Positions 1 through 11,784 of a DNA stretch of 64,000 nucleotides are shown in pieces (positions within the stretch are counted from its first letter, which is position 1; each line of letters starts with the position of its first letter). Under the pieces are notes generated by a model. The model saw only the letters and a program-made list of their open reading frames with translations. It was not told where the DNA came from and did not search any database. Made by a program: the position numbers and the translations under genes. The stretch is from NCBI GenBank assembly GCA_907163345.1, contig CAJQUN010000171.1:1-64000 (forward strand). The letters run 5' to 3'. The DNA is from Haberlea rhodopensis (taxonomy: Eukaryota > Streptophyta > Magnoliopsida > Lamiales > Gesneriaceae).

Positions 1-495
1 CCTTATCGGAGAAGAAGGGAACAGAACCATAAAAAAAATTTAAGACCCAAGATCCACATCGGTTCTGTTACCCACTGAATTCAGAGGGCCAATCGAACCG
101 AACACTTTTAACTTTAGATCCGGTTTTCAAACACCAACGTTCGATTCGGTTTCTAGCCATCCTTCTCATCAATTTCTCCCCTACTCCTTCACCTTGATAC
201 AATCATGCATGGCAAGTAAAAGTAATCCCTACACCCCGAATCCGCGATGCTAGTATATATTCTACTGGTCAACACGAAGCTCCATTAATTTCGTATAAAA
301 TACATCATACAAGGAAAGACCATAAAAAAATAAAAAAGTACAGCAATTTCACGAGAACTCGCACATACCAGAAAAATCATAAACAAATTCAGGACATTCA
401 CACATTATCATAGTTAAACGGAAGATTGACACACTTTGAGACAGAACATACAAACATCATGTACATCATTTATAACATATACACAGAACGCAAAT
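1..495. other. Intergenic sequence downstream of the PM19-like gene
   Basis: No coding potential, RNA gene or repeat boundary could be recognised here. It lies 3' of the minus-strand PM19-like gene and probably includes its 3' UTR and polyadenylation region. The leftmost bases could be part of another element cut by the window edge, but no terminal motif is visible. Confidence 0.5.
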
Positions 496-1423
496 TTAGA
501 CCCTCGTCCCCGTAACACCAGCACCTTTGGGCACTGGTTCCCCTCCAGGCCCCATGCCGTGGTCGTGGTTTCTGTATCCGGGACCATATTTGCTGCTCAG
601 GAATCCGGCGTGCAGCAACATCACGTACAACAATTGGGTTAATCCAAGAATTATTATGAAGGCCTCCAGCACCTTTAGCCTCCATCCCCTATATCCTCCT
701 ATGTTTATCTCCTTGCACGCCAATCTGCAAATAAATTTACAAAACATAGATTCAATATTCACAAACATTTATAATTTTTGATTTCAGTGTACACCATTCC
801 TACCCTCCCAAAATGGAATCCAAAAGAAAAACCAAGGTAGATGAACAGAAATTACATATATTATACAACTCAAAATTTTATGTCCAAAAAAATAATTTTT
901 GTGATACAATGTCAAATAGAGTAATATAGACTGATCCCAAAAGCTAAAATAACAGACACAATAAACAATTCAGAAACATATACTTATGGCTACTTTACCC
1001 TAAAGCCAAAGCAGTAACAGCCCAAGCGACAATGGCAGTTGCAGCGGCGCCGGCAAGACTATCACTCCTCCAAGCTCTGAGATGTCCGCCGCCGGCAACT
1101 TTCGAAACTATCCCCAAAACAGCAGCTAGTATAGAAAATGTCAAGAAGTATGGTGTCGCACCATTTCCTCCCATACCTATAATATCATATCAATATTGTT
1201 CATAAATTAAAATCTTGCATCAAGATATATAATATCATATTTTACAAGAAGATAATAAACAGATAATTTTCGGAATAAAAAAGAGTAAATTACTTGGATG
1301 ATTTGTGGTGCCATTGATATGCCTGTTGATGCACCAACTCGCAAAACCCAACACAAGAAGATACATAATCAGGTTGAGAAACAACAATGGAGCTGCCAAG
1401 GTCCTCGCAACTGCTCTCGCCAT
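496..1423 (-). CDS. PM19L: AWPM-19 / PM19-like plasma-membrane protein, three exons
   Basis: A complete spliced gene on the minus strand. Exon 1 is 1294-1423, exon 2 is 999-1176 and exon 3 is 496-724. Both introns (1177-1293 and 725-998) are GT-AG, and joining them keeps the frame (S at the first junction, G at the second), giving about 178 residues, the usual family length. Seen in the product: a hydrophobic N-terminal helix (LLFLNLIMYLLVLGFASWC), the NHPS...GGNGAT loop, HLRAWRSDSLA, AWAVTALALG and LACKEINIGGYRGWRL, then a hydrophobic segment ending LLHAGFLSSKYGPGYR and a Gly/Pro-rich tail. These are the conserved blocks of AWPM-19 proteins, four-helix plasma-membrane proteins known to be induced by ABA, dehydration and seed maturation. 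The ATG at 1423 is the first in frame and gives the family N-terminus. No frame damage is seen. This is the only host gene recognised. Confidence 0.93.
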
Positions 1424-1570
1424 ATTTTCACTTTCTTCTTTGGGTTTCCTTCGAAAATCTTTTCGATAAATTCCTGCCGATAAAAAGAAACGACAACGTG
1501 GATAAATTTCACAAACAAAGACAAATTTGCATGTGCTTTATGTGGTACCATTGGGTAGTGGAAGTGATTA

Positions 1571-1602
1571 TTATATAGAGGGTTTGTGGAAGTAAACGTG
1601 GC
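1571..1602 (-). promoter_or_regulatory. Core promoter of the PM19-like gene: TATA box and ABRE-like element
   Basis: Read on the minus strand, CTATATAA (1571-1578) lies about 150 bp upstream of the ATG, a normal TATA position for a plant gene with a 110-120-nt leader. About 20 bp further upstream the + strand reads ACGTGGC (1596-1602), the ACGT core with the GGC flank found in ABA-response elements. A second ACGTGG is at 1496-1501 in the presumed leader. ABA control fits what is known of the family, but is inferred from motifs only. Confidence 0.55.
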
Positions 1603-1605
1603 AAG

Positions 1606-2337
1606 CTTGTAGGTTGAGGTGATAACATGTGGAGAGACACTTGTCGACGGAGTTCATTGTTTACGCTTTAAAGAAATTCTGGATAGTTTATGGCCATATC
1701 TTTTGTATATTTGTTATCGTTGGCTTTAATTAGTTTTGTGCATTTAGGGTTTCGTCAACATTCTTAGAAATTTTTAAACTTATCTCTATCTTTACTTTTG
1801 CTTTTGCTTTTGCTTTAGCTTTTTCTCTTGCTCTGGTGATTTCCAGTAATGTCTCTGGGAAGGTACTTTTTGATGTTGAATATATGAGAATATGATGTAT
1901 TAAATTATAACATTTTAATCTCACAAAAACCTTTTTTGGATAAGAGGTAATTATTTGATAAAATTTATTGTCTCATGCTATATTTAATATAATGTAGTAA
2001 ATCTTTTATTCTGTCGCTTTTTTAGTATGAACAATTATTGTTCTTCGAAAAATATATTTTAAAAAATAAAAAATAAAAAAAAAATATTAATATTTGATTT
2101 AAGTTTAAGATAATAAATTCGAAAAATAAAACCAAAAAATTACTTCTGTGGTTCATCATATTTGATGATAATATAAATTTATTAACAATGACTCGTATTA
2201 TTTCAGATATTATATTATTACCTTATTAAATAACTAATATAAATTATTAAATCAACTTAATAAAAATAAAAATTTTATCTTCAAAGTTCATTTTATTAAT
2301 ATTCAAACCAAAAAACTCATGATATCAAAATTATTAT
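1606..2337. other. AT-rich intergenic sequence
   Basis: AT-rich DNA upstream of the PM19-like gene. It includes a short imperfect tract of TTTTGC units (about 1795-1825). No gene, RNA or element boundary was recognised before the small LTR element at 2338. Confidence 0.5.
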
Positions 2338-2637
2338 TGTTGGAGTGCAATAATTGTCCTGCTGTATGATCGATCGAAACGCGATGCTTGTGCTGCTGTA
2401 CAGTTTAAAATATTTAAGTTGCATCGTTACCATCAGCTACATCTTTTGGTAAAACGGCAAACGCTTGATCCTACAACTGGTCTCAGAGCAATGCCACGTG
2501 TTGGAGTACAACAATTGCTCTTGCTATGTGATCGATCGAAACGTGGTGCTTGTACTGATGTACGGTTTAAGATATTTGAGTTGCACCGTTACCATCAGCT
2601 ATAGCTTTTGGTAAAACGGCAAACATTTGATCCTACA
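2338..2637 (+). mobile_element. SMART/TRIM-like miniature LTR retrotransposon, 300 bp
   Basis: Two direct repeats, 2338-2475 (138 bp) and 2499-2637 (139 bp), each start TGTTGGAGT and end TCCTACA. They flank only 23 bp, which holds TGGTCTCAGAGC (2478-2489), one base from the plant initiator tRNA-Met primer-binding site TGGTATCAGAGC. A 5-bp duplication ATTAT (2333-2337 and 2638-2642) flanks the unit; the surrounding DNA is AT-rich, so chance is possible, but it falls exactly at the TG...CA ends. No coding sequence is present and no clear polypurine tract lies before the second repeat. It must depend on enzymes from other elements. It lies about 0.9 kb upstream of the PM19-like start codon. The two repeats differ at a fair number of sites, so the insertion is not recent. 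Confidence 0.82.
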
Positions 2638-3221
2638 ATTATTATTTCCTCACTAAAAATATTACAAAATCACAAATTTTGTCGTACTTTATTTTATCAA
2701 ATATTTGAATTATATATATTATTATGATTTTTAATAAAATCGTTATAGAATAGTGTGTAATATGCATCTAGTTACTGTATAATAGAATTTTCATACCCAG
2801 TCGAAGTGACTGGGAACCATGAAAATTTATCTGAGCCAAAAAATCAAAAAAAAAAGTAAAAATAAAAAAGAGAATTGAAAAGGTTTAACAATAGTGCACG
2901 ATTTAGTAAAACTTAGTGTGTCTTAAAGCGTCGCACGTGCTTCCAATGTACCAGATCTTGGCCGAAGTCCCAATGCGTGAATGATGTAGGAGGATCACAT
3001 TACTTAAATATTGGGTAGTATATAAATAATTTCAAAAATATTTGAAAATGCATAAAAAATAAGATATATAAATTTATTTTTCAAGATCATGTAAGCTTCA
3101 TATTTAAAAACTTTAGTACTTACCTTTATATATCAAATTTGATTTCTCACTTTTTTTTCACCTTTGTAATGATCATTTGGTATATTTCTCTTAACCATTC
3201 ATTTATTTCAACCACTTTAAG

Positions 3222-3274
<53 letters not shown>

Positions 3275-4236
3275 TTGGAAGTGATCTAAGTGTATCATAA
3301 ACTAATTTACATGCTTAAAGCTTGTTTATTTCAATTTATAAGCTATTTAAAATATTCATGTTATCTTAAATTATTCTCATACCATAAATCACTGCTAAAG
3401 TAGTTACTTACATCCTAATATCCTTGTTATTTATCTGACATCTCAAATTCAAAATCAGGAACAAGCTGTTTTATAATTATCGAATATATATTAAATTAAA
3501 TTAAAAATAAATAATAACTAAATTAAGTAAGTAAGTACTTAAAATAAGTAAATGATGGACGTCTTATTAGGTAGGGAATATTCGAGATTTTCAAATATTA
3601 AAAGCTTATTATTAAATAATTAAGATAAAATTTACAGAATAATAGTCATTTTGAAGTAATATAAAATATTATACATACAAAAAAAGAAAATCACAAAAAT
3701 ATTGTAAAAGAAAAAAGTTAGAAAGCTATACTACAACGCAAAGGAATGTGCGATTCTTGCTCTAAATTAAAGCAACGCACACATGCGTTTCTTTAGAGCT
3801 ACACGTATTCTTTCTTAAAAAACATCGAATTCAGTTTTTTTTTTAAAAAAAAAAAATAATCACCTTTTAAAATAAAAAAGTTGTTGGACAAATATTTTTT
3901 TAATCCAGAAAATATACATTATTTTCTTAAAATGTGAATTTGTTACTTCTTTATATTTCCCTGAAATTTAAATCTATTTATATTTTTTTCACTCTAATTT
4001 TTTTATCAAAAAATATTAATGTTTCTCAATACAAATATTTTTATTTTTATTTTAACTTTTTTATTAACCTTGTGTTCCTATACATTATATTTATTTCCTA
4101 CCAATTAAAAATTATACTAAACACAATTAATAACTGTGTGGATATACATTATTATGTTTGTTAACAATTAACAAATTATATAACGGAATGTATAATACTT
4201 AAGAACAATGATTTGAAAATGGATTATTTTAAATTG
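2638..4236. other. AT-rich intergenic sequence
   Basis: No credible coding sequence; open frames such as 3934-4164 are low-complexity AT runs. It contains a hairpin at 2786-2827 and a dinucleotide tract at 3226-3271. It ends at the AATTG target duplication (4232-4236) of the large nest. Confidence 0.55.
3226..3271. repeat. (TA)n dinucleotide microsatellite
   Basis: About 23 uninterrupted TA units. Its length is likely to vary between individuals and assemblies. Confidence 0.95.
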
Positions 4237-4335
4237 TGTTATGATCGGGTGTGCAGATAGAAGGTGGGTTAAATACCTGCACCGTCTCTACTTTTCAAAT
4301 ATGTGTTGGTCGTGTCAGCAATCAAAAGTTGATTT

Positions 4336-6672
4336 TGTAAGGACCCCCGTGCCCTTAACCCGTTATTAGTGTATTAATCCATGCCATTAGTGCATACAAT
4401 CATTCATGTATTGGAAAAACCACTTATCATTATAGCCAATCATATATAATTAAAAAGTTCTTTACATTATTCCATAGAATGTAAGTTTCCCCCAACCAAT
4501 TCCACATACATCATGCACCAATATAATACAATAACATGTTCACAATTAATTTAGCAGTTCAATAAATAATTGCATGCTGCTCATAAATGAAGAGAGAAAG
4601 GCCCTTGCCTTTTTATACATGCCATATACACATAATAGTGCTCACATGCGAGCATCAAATAGGTATGTGTGCATCAATGTATAAAATACGGTGCTCAATA
4701 CCGTCACTGGTATTTCGATCCCTGGTAGCACCTACAATCCATAGCTCGAGCTCATCTCCAAAGCCATCGATGTACCTAATCACCTGCCCCAACAGAGATA
4801 GCCTCCACACAGGGTGAGCATACCAATATCCCAAATCCAATAATCACAATAATACAATTCATAATTTACAAAAATGTAAATGCTATGAAATATAAAGATG
4901 CTCACTGGATGATATCATCCTCATCCGGGATTCCCTGCAATGTCCCTGTTCTCAAAATCATTGAAACGATCAAATTCCCAAATGCCAGTTAATCATTACA
5001 TTGATTAACGAATTCATTGTCACATACCGATATCAAAATCAATAATACCATATGATTAAACAATGATTACAGATATTCTATGTACCTCAGTTATGGTTCC
5101 ATATTTCTATTTCATTGCTCGCTCTACAATAGCGGCATTTCATTCTCACGCATGCTCAACAGAAGTGGCGTCATAACCGATGTTCGCCCAAAGGCGACAA
5201 CATCCCATCATTGCTCGCTCAAAAGCGACACCACATGATTCCCAATGCATATATGTACATTTGTAGCAAATACCATAAACCATGCCTTTTCACATACATT
5301 CATCGTAATACAATGTACCAAGCATTCAACAATTGCAAATATATTAAGGGGCTATGCTCGTACGTTATACGTACCTTATAATCCGTAGTTCGAGTTCTAC
5401 CTTTCCTGAGTCCCACGACCCGATGAGTTAAGTGCTAACATGCAAATAACTCCCAATTAAACATAGGCATGCAATCACGTGCACAAGCAAGTTTACAACT
5501 TCCAAACCTATTGTCCATTCATGACGATTACCAAAATAAAAGACCACGGCTAAGCATGCATAATACCCAAAATAAACCATTTGATGAGTTAAAATGATAG
5601 CCAAAAACTCAATCGAAAATTCCGTTTCAATAAACTTTGGCTCCAACCAATCCATTTTAAAAGTATGGCATTCCCATTGGAATGTAGACATTGCCCCGAA
5701 AATGGGCCGCTTAAACTTCGATTCCAAAATCCCAAAATTTTCCAAAATTTTCGAAAAATCAAAGGTGAACAGTGCCGCGATCGATCGGCGCCAAGCCGCG
5801 ATCGATCGCCATAACCTACTGTCCGAAAAAATAAAGCCGCGATCGATCGCCCACAATTGCCGATCGATCGCCAGTACTATTCATCGTCACCCAAATTTCC
5901 AGATTAATGTCGCGATCGATCGGGGCTCATCCGCGATCGATCGGGACCTGCAATATTTTGAAAAACTCGAGCTTTAATGGGGTTTTTCACACCCAAATTC
6001 AAAACCAACACCCCATACACTTATATCACCACCAATACTCCATTTAAAGCCAATAAAAACTCAAACAACTCAACTTGAACTTTTATCAAAAACCCCCAAT
6101 TTCCAAACCAAACAAAATACACAACCAAAAACCCACCATACTACTATCAAATCGAAGATAAGAACGGAGGGAGGATCAATACCTTATTATCTCCGAGAAA
6201 TCCGGCTCCCGAGCCAAGCTACCAACAATTTTTCCTCCAAGAGGAAAGAAGAGGGGAAAGGGGAAGATGTGAGGCGTAGAGAGAGGGGAGAGAGAGAAGT
6301 GTTCCGTGCCAAATGATGGAATACCGAGTCTACTTGGTATATATAGTATCAAAACTCAAAAATACCATTACCTCCACAAATACATCATGATTCATTAAAT
6401 ATCATATGTTTTCAAAAATCATCTCTCTAACCTCAGTTCCCATTACCAGCCGAGTACAAAGTACTCCGGACCCCAAATCCCACCAAGGTCCAAATTCCAA
6501 GGTTATCAGCACGATGAGAATACAATCCCATCCCTCGGATCCAACGACTCCAAATATCGGATTTAAAATCCCCGAGAGTCTAGAATTGCAATTAATTCAT
6601 AATTGCCACAAATAAAATCCATTAAGGATTATTACCATACCGGGATTACACCAATAATTCCCGGGCATCACA
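4336..6672 (-). repeat. 3' LTR of the LARD (2337 bp)
   Basis: The intact copy of the LARD LTR. It contains six CGATCGATCG palindromes (5776-5945), the GTACGT/ACGTAC inverted motif (5360-5374) and short hairpins at 5120-5228. It includes chance open frames but no credible protein. Confidence 0.85.
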
Positions 6673-7415
6673 ATTATCCCCCACTAATAAAATTTCGTCC
6701 TCGAAATTTGCACGACGTACTCCATGTAATGCCGAGATTACAAAATCCAAACAGATTCACATCGTCGAATCATGAACATGTCATGAACGACACATCAACT
6801 GCGAGGATACCAACCTCGCATCAAAACCTGGAATGGGGTAAACCTCCCAAGCCAATACAACCGTAATAGAACGTCAGCATACTCCCAATGCTAACCGTCT
6901 CAAAAGCAGTCAGCTCAAACCTAACTGCAAATCAAACGAATCATTCGTGATTCCAAAATAGATATCGCCCCAATGATATCTCCACGATTTAGCCTACGAT
7001 GTTAAACATACATCGTCACTAAGGAAACCACTAGCACACAACAATGTACTTATACAACATCCGGTTTCCGCATTCCAAGTCCATCTCCATCGAAGGAGTA
7101 GTTGCACCACATTGCAACACAGATTGGGCCACAACACGGCCCCGATCAACACGAAACACATCCCCAAAGATGTCTACAACCGCGTGTTCCAAGAAATACA
7201 TCCTGGTCCGAACACACTATCGAGACTCCACAAGGTCTCAAGTTCTCGAAAGGACATGCAAGAATAATCGATTGCATTCCCGCCACACGTGTCAATCACG
7301 ACACTAAACAAATCCGAATCCTGGACATCCCTCGTTTATCCTGGGATTCAACAATCCTAAAACAGGGAGGCTATCGAATTGACCAGCAAGAATAACCATG
7401 GTCCCAAAGCACGAC
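6673..7415 (-). other. LARD internal region, 3' part, with polypurine tract
   Basis: Non-coding. The part next to the LTR (6673-6710) contains the minus-strand purine tract and the TTTCGAGGACGAAAT-like signature also found just before the 3' LTR of the coding chromoviruses. The rest shows no protein similarity. AATCC at 7416-7420 is the left target duplication of the nested copia. Confidence 0.7.
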
Positions 7416-7420
7416 AATCC

Positions 7421-8897
7421 TGTAATTAATCCAACAAGCATACAACGCAGCGGAATAAAAAAAAAATTATGGATTACTAAACACCGGATCTATACATAGG
7501 GGTTCATATCGGATAAAGGATTTACAAAAGTCTCACCCTTGTAGCGTGTTTGATGCAGAATCCTCGATGTAGCACCACGAGTCACAAACAAAAGTTTGCA
7601 CCTTTGTCTCTACGGTATCCACACGATCAAATCGAAAGGGATGTTCAAGAACAAGTTGCTAGACTTATTCTTGAACCAAAACTCAACTCTCGGTTCAAAA
7701 CCGATCAACGACTACCAACAATTCCAACAAGCAAGCGGCGGCGGCCGTGGCTCTTGAAGGAGAATGAGGCGGCCGAGAGAGTGAGGAGTGGAGGCTAGGT
7801 TATTGATGTCTTGGATTAATTAAACTTAATCACATTGTTAACCAATTATATATGATTTAATTAAAGGCTTTCTTAAAGCCTCATGGGCCCAAACCCATGA
7901 ATTAATTAAATCCTTATAATCATTTAATTAAGACTCTTCTTAATTAATTAATTCATCCAATGAATTTAATTCCCTTTATCGATTTAATCTTTTGTGCGAC
8001 CCGATAGGATCTTGTAATATTGGCAGTGACATAAAATCTCATTTTACGTTACAAGCAAAGAGCGGTGTCTAGCAACACATCAAGGCTACCCAAATTACAA
8101 GAATGTCAATGACTCGACATAACCTTCAGAACTTGTGATAATATTAATCATGTAACTTAATCCCTTTGTCCTTTGTGTTTAGATTGAACACGAGTCATGG
8201 AATAGTCATACTCGTATATTCAATCTTTATTTCTTGATCCCCAAGTAGAACTAGAATAAACGAATAAGCTCGATATCTCATATCGACTCATTCGAGCATG
8301 GCCATGCATTTTAGTTCTCACTTGATCAAGGGCCAAACACTTCTCCTGTTATATAGGGGGGACAAATCCTATCTCGATCAGTCAACATCCCTCTACATAA
8401 TTCGTAGTGTATCCAATAGTCGCCTTTATAGTTTACCCTGTTACGGGTAACGTTTGACAATATCAAGATACATAACTCCTTATGTTGGGATCTCTGATGA
8501 TCACAAGTCGTAAGGATTACATACATTATTATCACTATGAGAATTGCTTATGACACTCATATAACTATCCATGTAGCATTCTCATGGTGGGTCTATCTAG
8601 TACATCGTTCTCTAACATGTACCCATGTGTTGATTTGATATCTCATATCAATGAACAGTTCATCAATCAACACATACTAGTCTCTACGTATTATCATTAT
8701 CCCTATTCATGATAATACTTGACTAGGGACATCTTTAAGAATAATACAATATTATTCTAAGGACATTAACATATATATTTATTCATATTGCACAGTTAAT
8801 CGAATAATATATAATAATGAATTGCCATTTCATAAAATCATAAACATTGTATGTCCAAACAATCATTCAATGATTTGTCTTAGGGCATATCCCAACA
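7421..8897 (-). repeat. 3' LTR of the nested copia (1477 bp)
   Basis: On the minus strand it begins TGTTGGGATATGCCC and ends GGATTAATTACA. It is near-identical to 24060-25535. The minus-strand tract TGCTAGTGGGAGATT (8912-8898) precedes it. Confidence 0.93.
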
Positions 8898-8912
8898 AAT
8901 CTCCCACTAGCA

Positions 8913-9247
8913 CTAAGACCACTCAGACATAAACCTAATGCCTAGAGATCTAGTATGACGATCCTGCTTCTGCTGTGACAGTGGCTTCGTCAATGGGTCA
9001 GATACATTATCATCTGTTGGTACTTTGCATATTTTAACATCTCCCCTTTCAACGATTTCTCGAATGAAATGGAAACGCCGAAGTATGTGCTTGGATCTTT
9101 GGTGAGATCTAGGTTCCTTAGCCAATGCGATCGCTCCGTTGTTGTCACAATAGAGTTCTATCGGATCTTTAATGCTAGGCACCACTCCAAGTTCAGAAAT
9201 GAACTTCCTAATCCAAACAGCTTCCTTTGCTGCATCTGAGGCAGCAA
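8913..9247 (-). pseudogene. Copia RNase H, C-terminal part, separated by the chromovirus
   Basis: This is the downstream piece of the copia polyprotein. It continues at the AGCAA duplication from 18679 and carries the RNase H end: ELYCDNNGAIALAKEP, HQRSKHILRRFHFIRE, then DPLTKPL and a stop at 8913-8915. The active-site Asp in CDNNGA and the KHI/IR helix are visible. On its own it has no start codon and cannot be expressed as the original polyprotein. Confidence 0.88.
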
Positions 9248-11566
9248 TGTGATATCCCCGAAATGATTATGTGATTTTAATCATTTGTTTATATTATGAT
9301 GATTTAGTGTTAATTCATGGGGTTGAATTAATATGGTTGAAGAGTTACATTTCGGGGTGCATGCGACATATGTTGGGATGTTGGGGTTGTGGCATAATTA
9401 TTTTGGGTGTGTGTTATTTGTTTTGGTAAAAGCATATTTAAATGGGAATTGAAGTATTTTACTGAGAAAATACTATAAAATATCATGTGAGGATATTTTA
9501 ATACATCGTACTAAATACCGGGACCAAAACATAACACATCACTTAACCCACCACTCAACCACCCCCCTTGACCCATACCCTGCTGCCAGTTGCCAGCTGC
9601 TTGCCCATACTCCTTGTCCCATCTCTCACCCAACCTTTCCATGTCTGAAATCACTCCAATTCTCTCCCAAAATTCGTCCAACAGCTGCTAAGGAAGTTAG
9701 GGAGGAGATCTTCCATTTTCATTGCTTGGAAAGCTTGTAAAAATCGGAGCAAAAGAGGGTGAGAGACCATGTTCTGTTTTGGGTCAAGTTGTGTTTTGAG
9801 TCATGTTTTTACTTGGTGTAAAAATGGCATGATAGCTTAGGTTTCGTTGAACCTTCGATTTAAGTTCATTCATGGTGTTGTTATGAAGCTCTCAGTATTT
9901 TTCCTTATGTATATTACATGTTTTATGTAGAGGAAATAAGCAAGTAAAGTATGGTGTTCGAAAATCTCGGTAAGGTTGTGCCCTGTTTTCTGGAAAAATA
10001 TGAGTTGGGAGTGTTTTTATGAAGGTGATATCATGCACGTTAGCTTAGGTTTTGGTAAACCTTTGATGTGAAAATATGCATGGTAGTTTTGAGAAGCCCT
10101 TGGCATGTTTGTTCGAGCATGCTTTATGTTATATGTTGTAGTTTTTATAGCATGAAATGAGGTGCTCAAGAAATCTGGAAATGATTATGTTGCCCTGTTT
10201 CCAGAAAAGTTGATCGAGTACTTGTGTGAATGGTCGACGTTTATGCATGTGGGCTTATGTTTGGGGTGTAAATTTGATATGAATACACTCAGGGTAGTGT
10301 GTTATAACTGCTAGCATGTTGGTCTTGGCATGTTGTATGTCTTACATGTTAGATTTAAAGGTATGAATATCGGTGTTAGAGAATTCTGGAAATCTGGGCT
10401 GAAACAGAGCGACCGATCGATCGGTGAAGAACACCGATCGATCGGCAAAAGCCGTAGCATTTTTCCAAAATTCAAACAGTTCACCGATCGATCGGTGATG
10501 AGGACCGATCGATCGGTAGTGCCTTTTTTTTTTTAAATTTGGAATTTGTTTAAATTTTGATATTGGATTGTAATGAGACATCTAATATTGTGTTGTACAC
10601 TGGTGTAGAGCCTTCACAGACAGCTACACAGCGCAGGGATAGAGTCCCACAACACACTACATTTTGGAAAGGTACGTAAGCGACGTACGGGCATCCAACG
10701 GTAACATGTACTTATGTTTGTCTGTTTGACACATGATGAATGCAATGTGATGCATTAAGAGTTGATACATGTTATTATGCATTGTTGTTGCATATTATGC
10801 ATTGTTGTTGCATATTGTGATGTGGAATAAAGAGGTGTATTCCACGAGTCAGGGGTGATCACAGTGAAGGTTTTAATGCTTACGCTTGACCGCTAAAAAT
10901 GTGGAGCGGGAGGGGGGAGGCTCGCTTGCACATGGAGGCGGGGTATACCATACTAAGCGAGGATGAGATACCGCTAGTATGAAGAAGCGAGGATGAGATA
11001 CCGCTTGTTTTGAGATTGTAAAGCGAAGAAGCATTAAAATAACTGATGATGACTGACTCAAGAAAAAGAGATGATATGTCATGACATTTATTGGTGAAGC
11101 CATATATTCATATAGTGTTTTGATTATGAATTGTGGTACAGGGACAACCAATGGGCATTGTAAATGCGATGGAAATACTGGAAGTGCTTTGTATTTTATG
11201 ATTATGCATTTACGTCTTACATTCATATTTTGTGGTATATGAATTATGTTATGCTCATGTGTTGGGGGTTGTCTTTGTAGGTGCTTTTGATGATGAGAAC
11301 CAGGGTCGGGGTTGAAAAGCTGAGCTGTAAGGAGTGCTACATGATTAGCATATTAGAGAAAATTTTTGTATAGCTTCTACATGTGGTAGAGTAAGACTAT
11401 AGTGTAGTACCTTTTGTAGGAATTTGTGAAATTCCTTCTGAAACTTTTGGTACTGTATGTCTTAAGCTCAGGTTAATCAACATGACTCATTACTCTGATT
11501 TATTCAGATGAATGTTTAGTTCTCTTAATCGCACCTATTAGTATCTTGAGATATCGGGGTCTCACA
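9248..11566 (+). repeat. 5' LTR of G1
   Basis: Starts TGTGATATCC and ends GGGTCTCACA. It contains four CGATCGATCG palindromes (10410-10518), the GTACGT-AAGCG-ACGTAC motif (10672-10688) and a CCGC/GCG hairpin array inside a TTTTAATGC...GCATTAAAA frame (about 10873-11040). Confidence 0.94.
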
Positions 11567-11571
11567 TTTAG

Positions 11572-11583
11572 TGGTATCAGAGC
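11572..11583 (+). other. Primer-binding site of G1 (initiator tRNA-Met)
   Basis: TGGTATCAGAGC lies five bases after the LTR end and is complementary to the 3' end of plant initiator tRNA-Met. Confidence 0.9.
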
Positions 11584-11784
11584 AGTGGTTAGATAACCAG
11601 GGAAGAGTGAAGGGTAGCCTTTAGAGACAAGTTGGTTAGGTATTCATTGTTGGGCATGTTATGCATGTGATGCATATTTTTGTATAAGTGTTATACTAAC
11701 ATGCTTTGAATATGATACTCTTGTTATCTAACGGCTTATACTATGAACTGCTTTTGGTATTGTTGTTAACTCTTGTGTTGCAGC

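Noticed and set aside
1369..1551. Open frames on both strands over exon 1 and the leader of the PM19-like gene
   Set aside because: Shadow frames of the spliced gene and its leader; no independent similarity.
3934..4164. Hydrophobic 76-residue frame
   Set aside because: AT-rich low-complexity DNA giving Phe/Ile/Tyr runs; no start context or homologous motif.
7550..7798. 82-residue frame repeated at 24189-24437
   Set aside because: It lies within the copia LTRs and recurs only because the LTRs are twins; no domain or start evidence. A tiny LTR-encoded peptide cannot be excluded but has no support.
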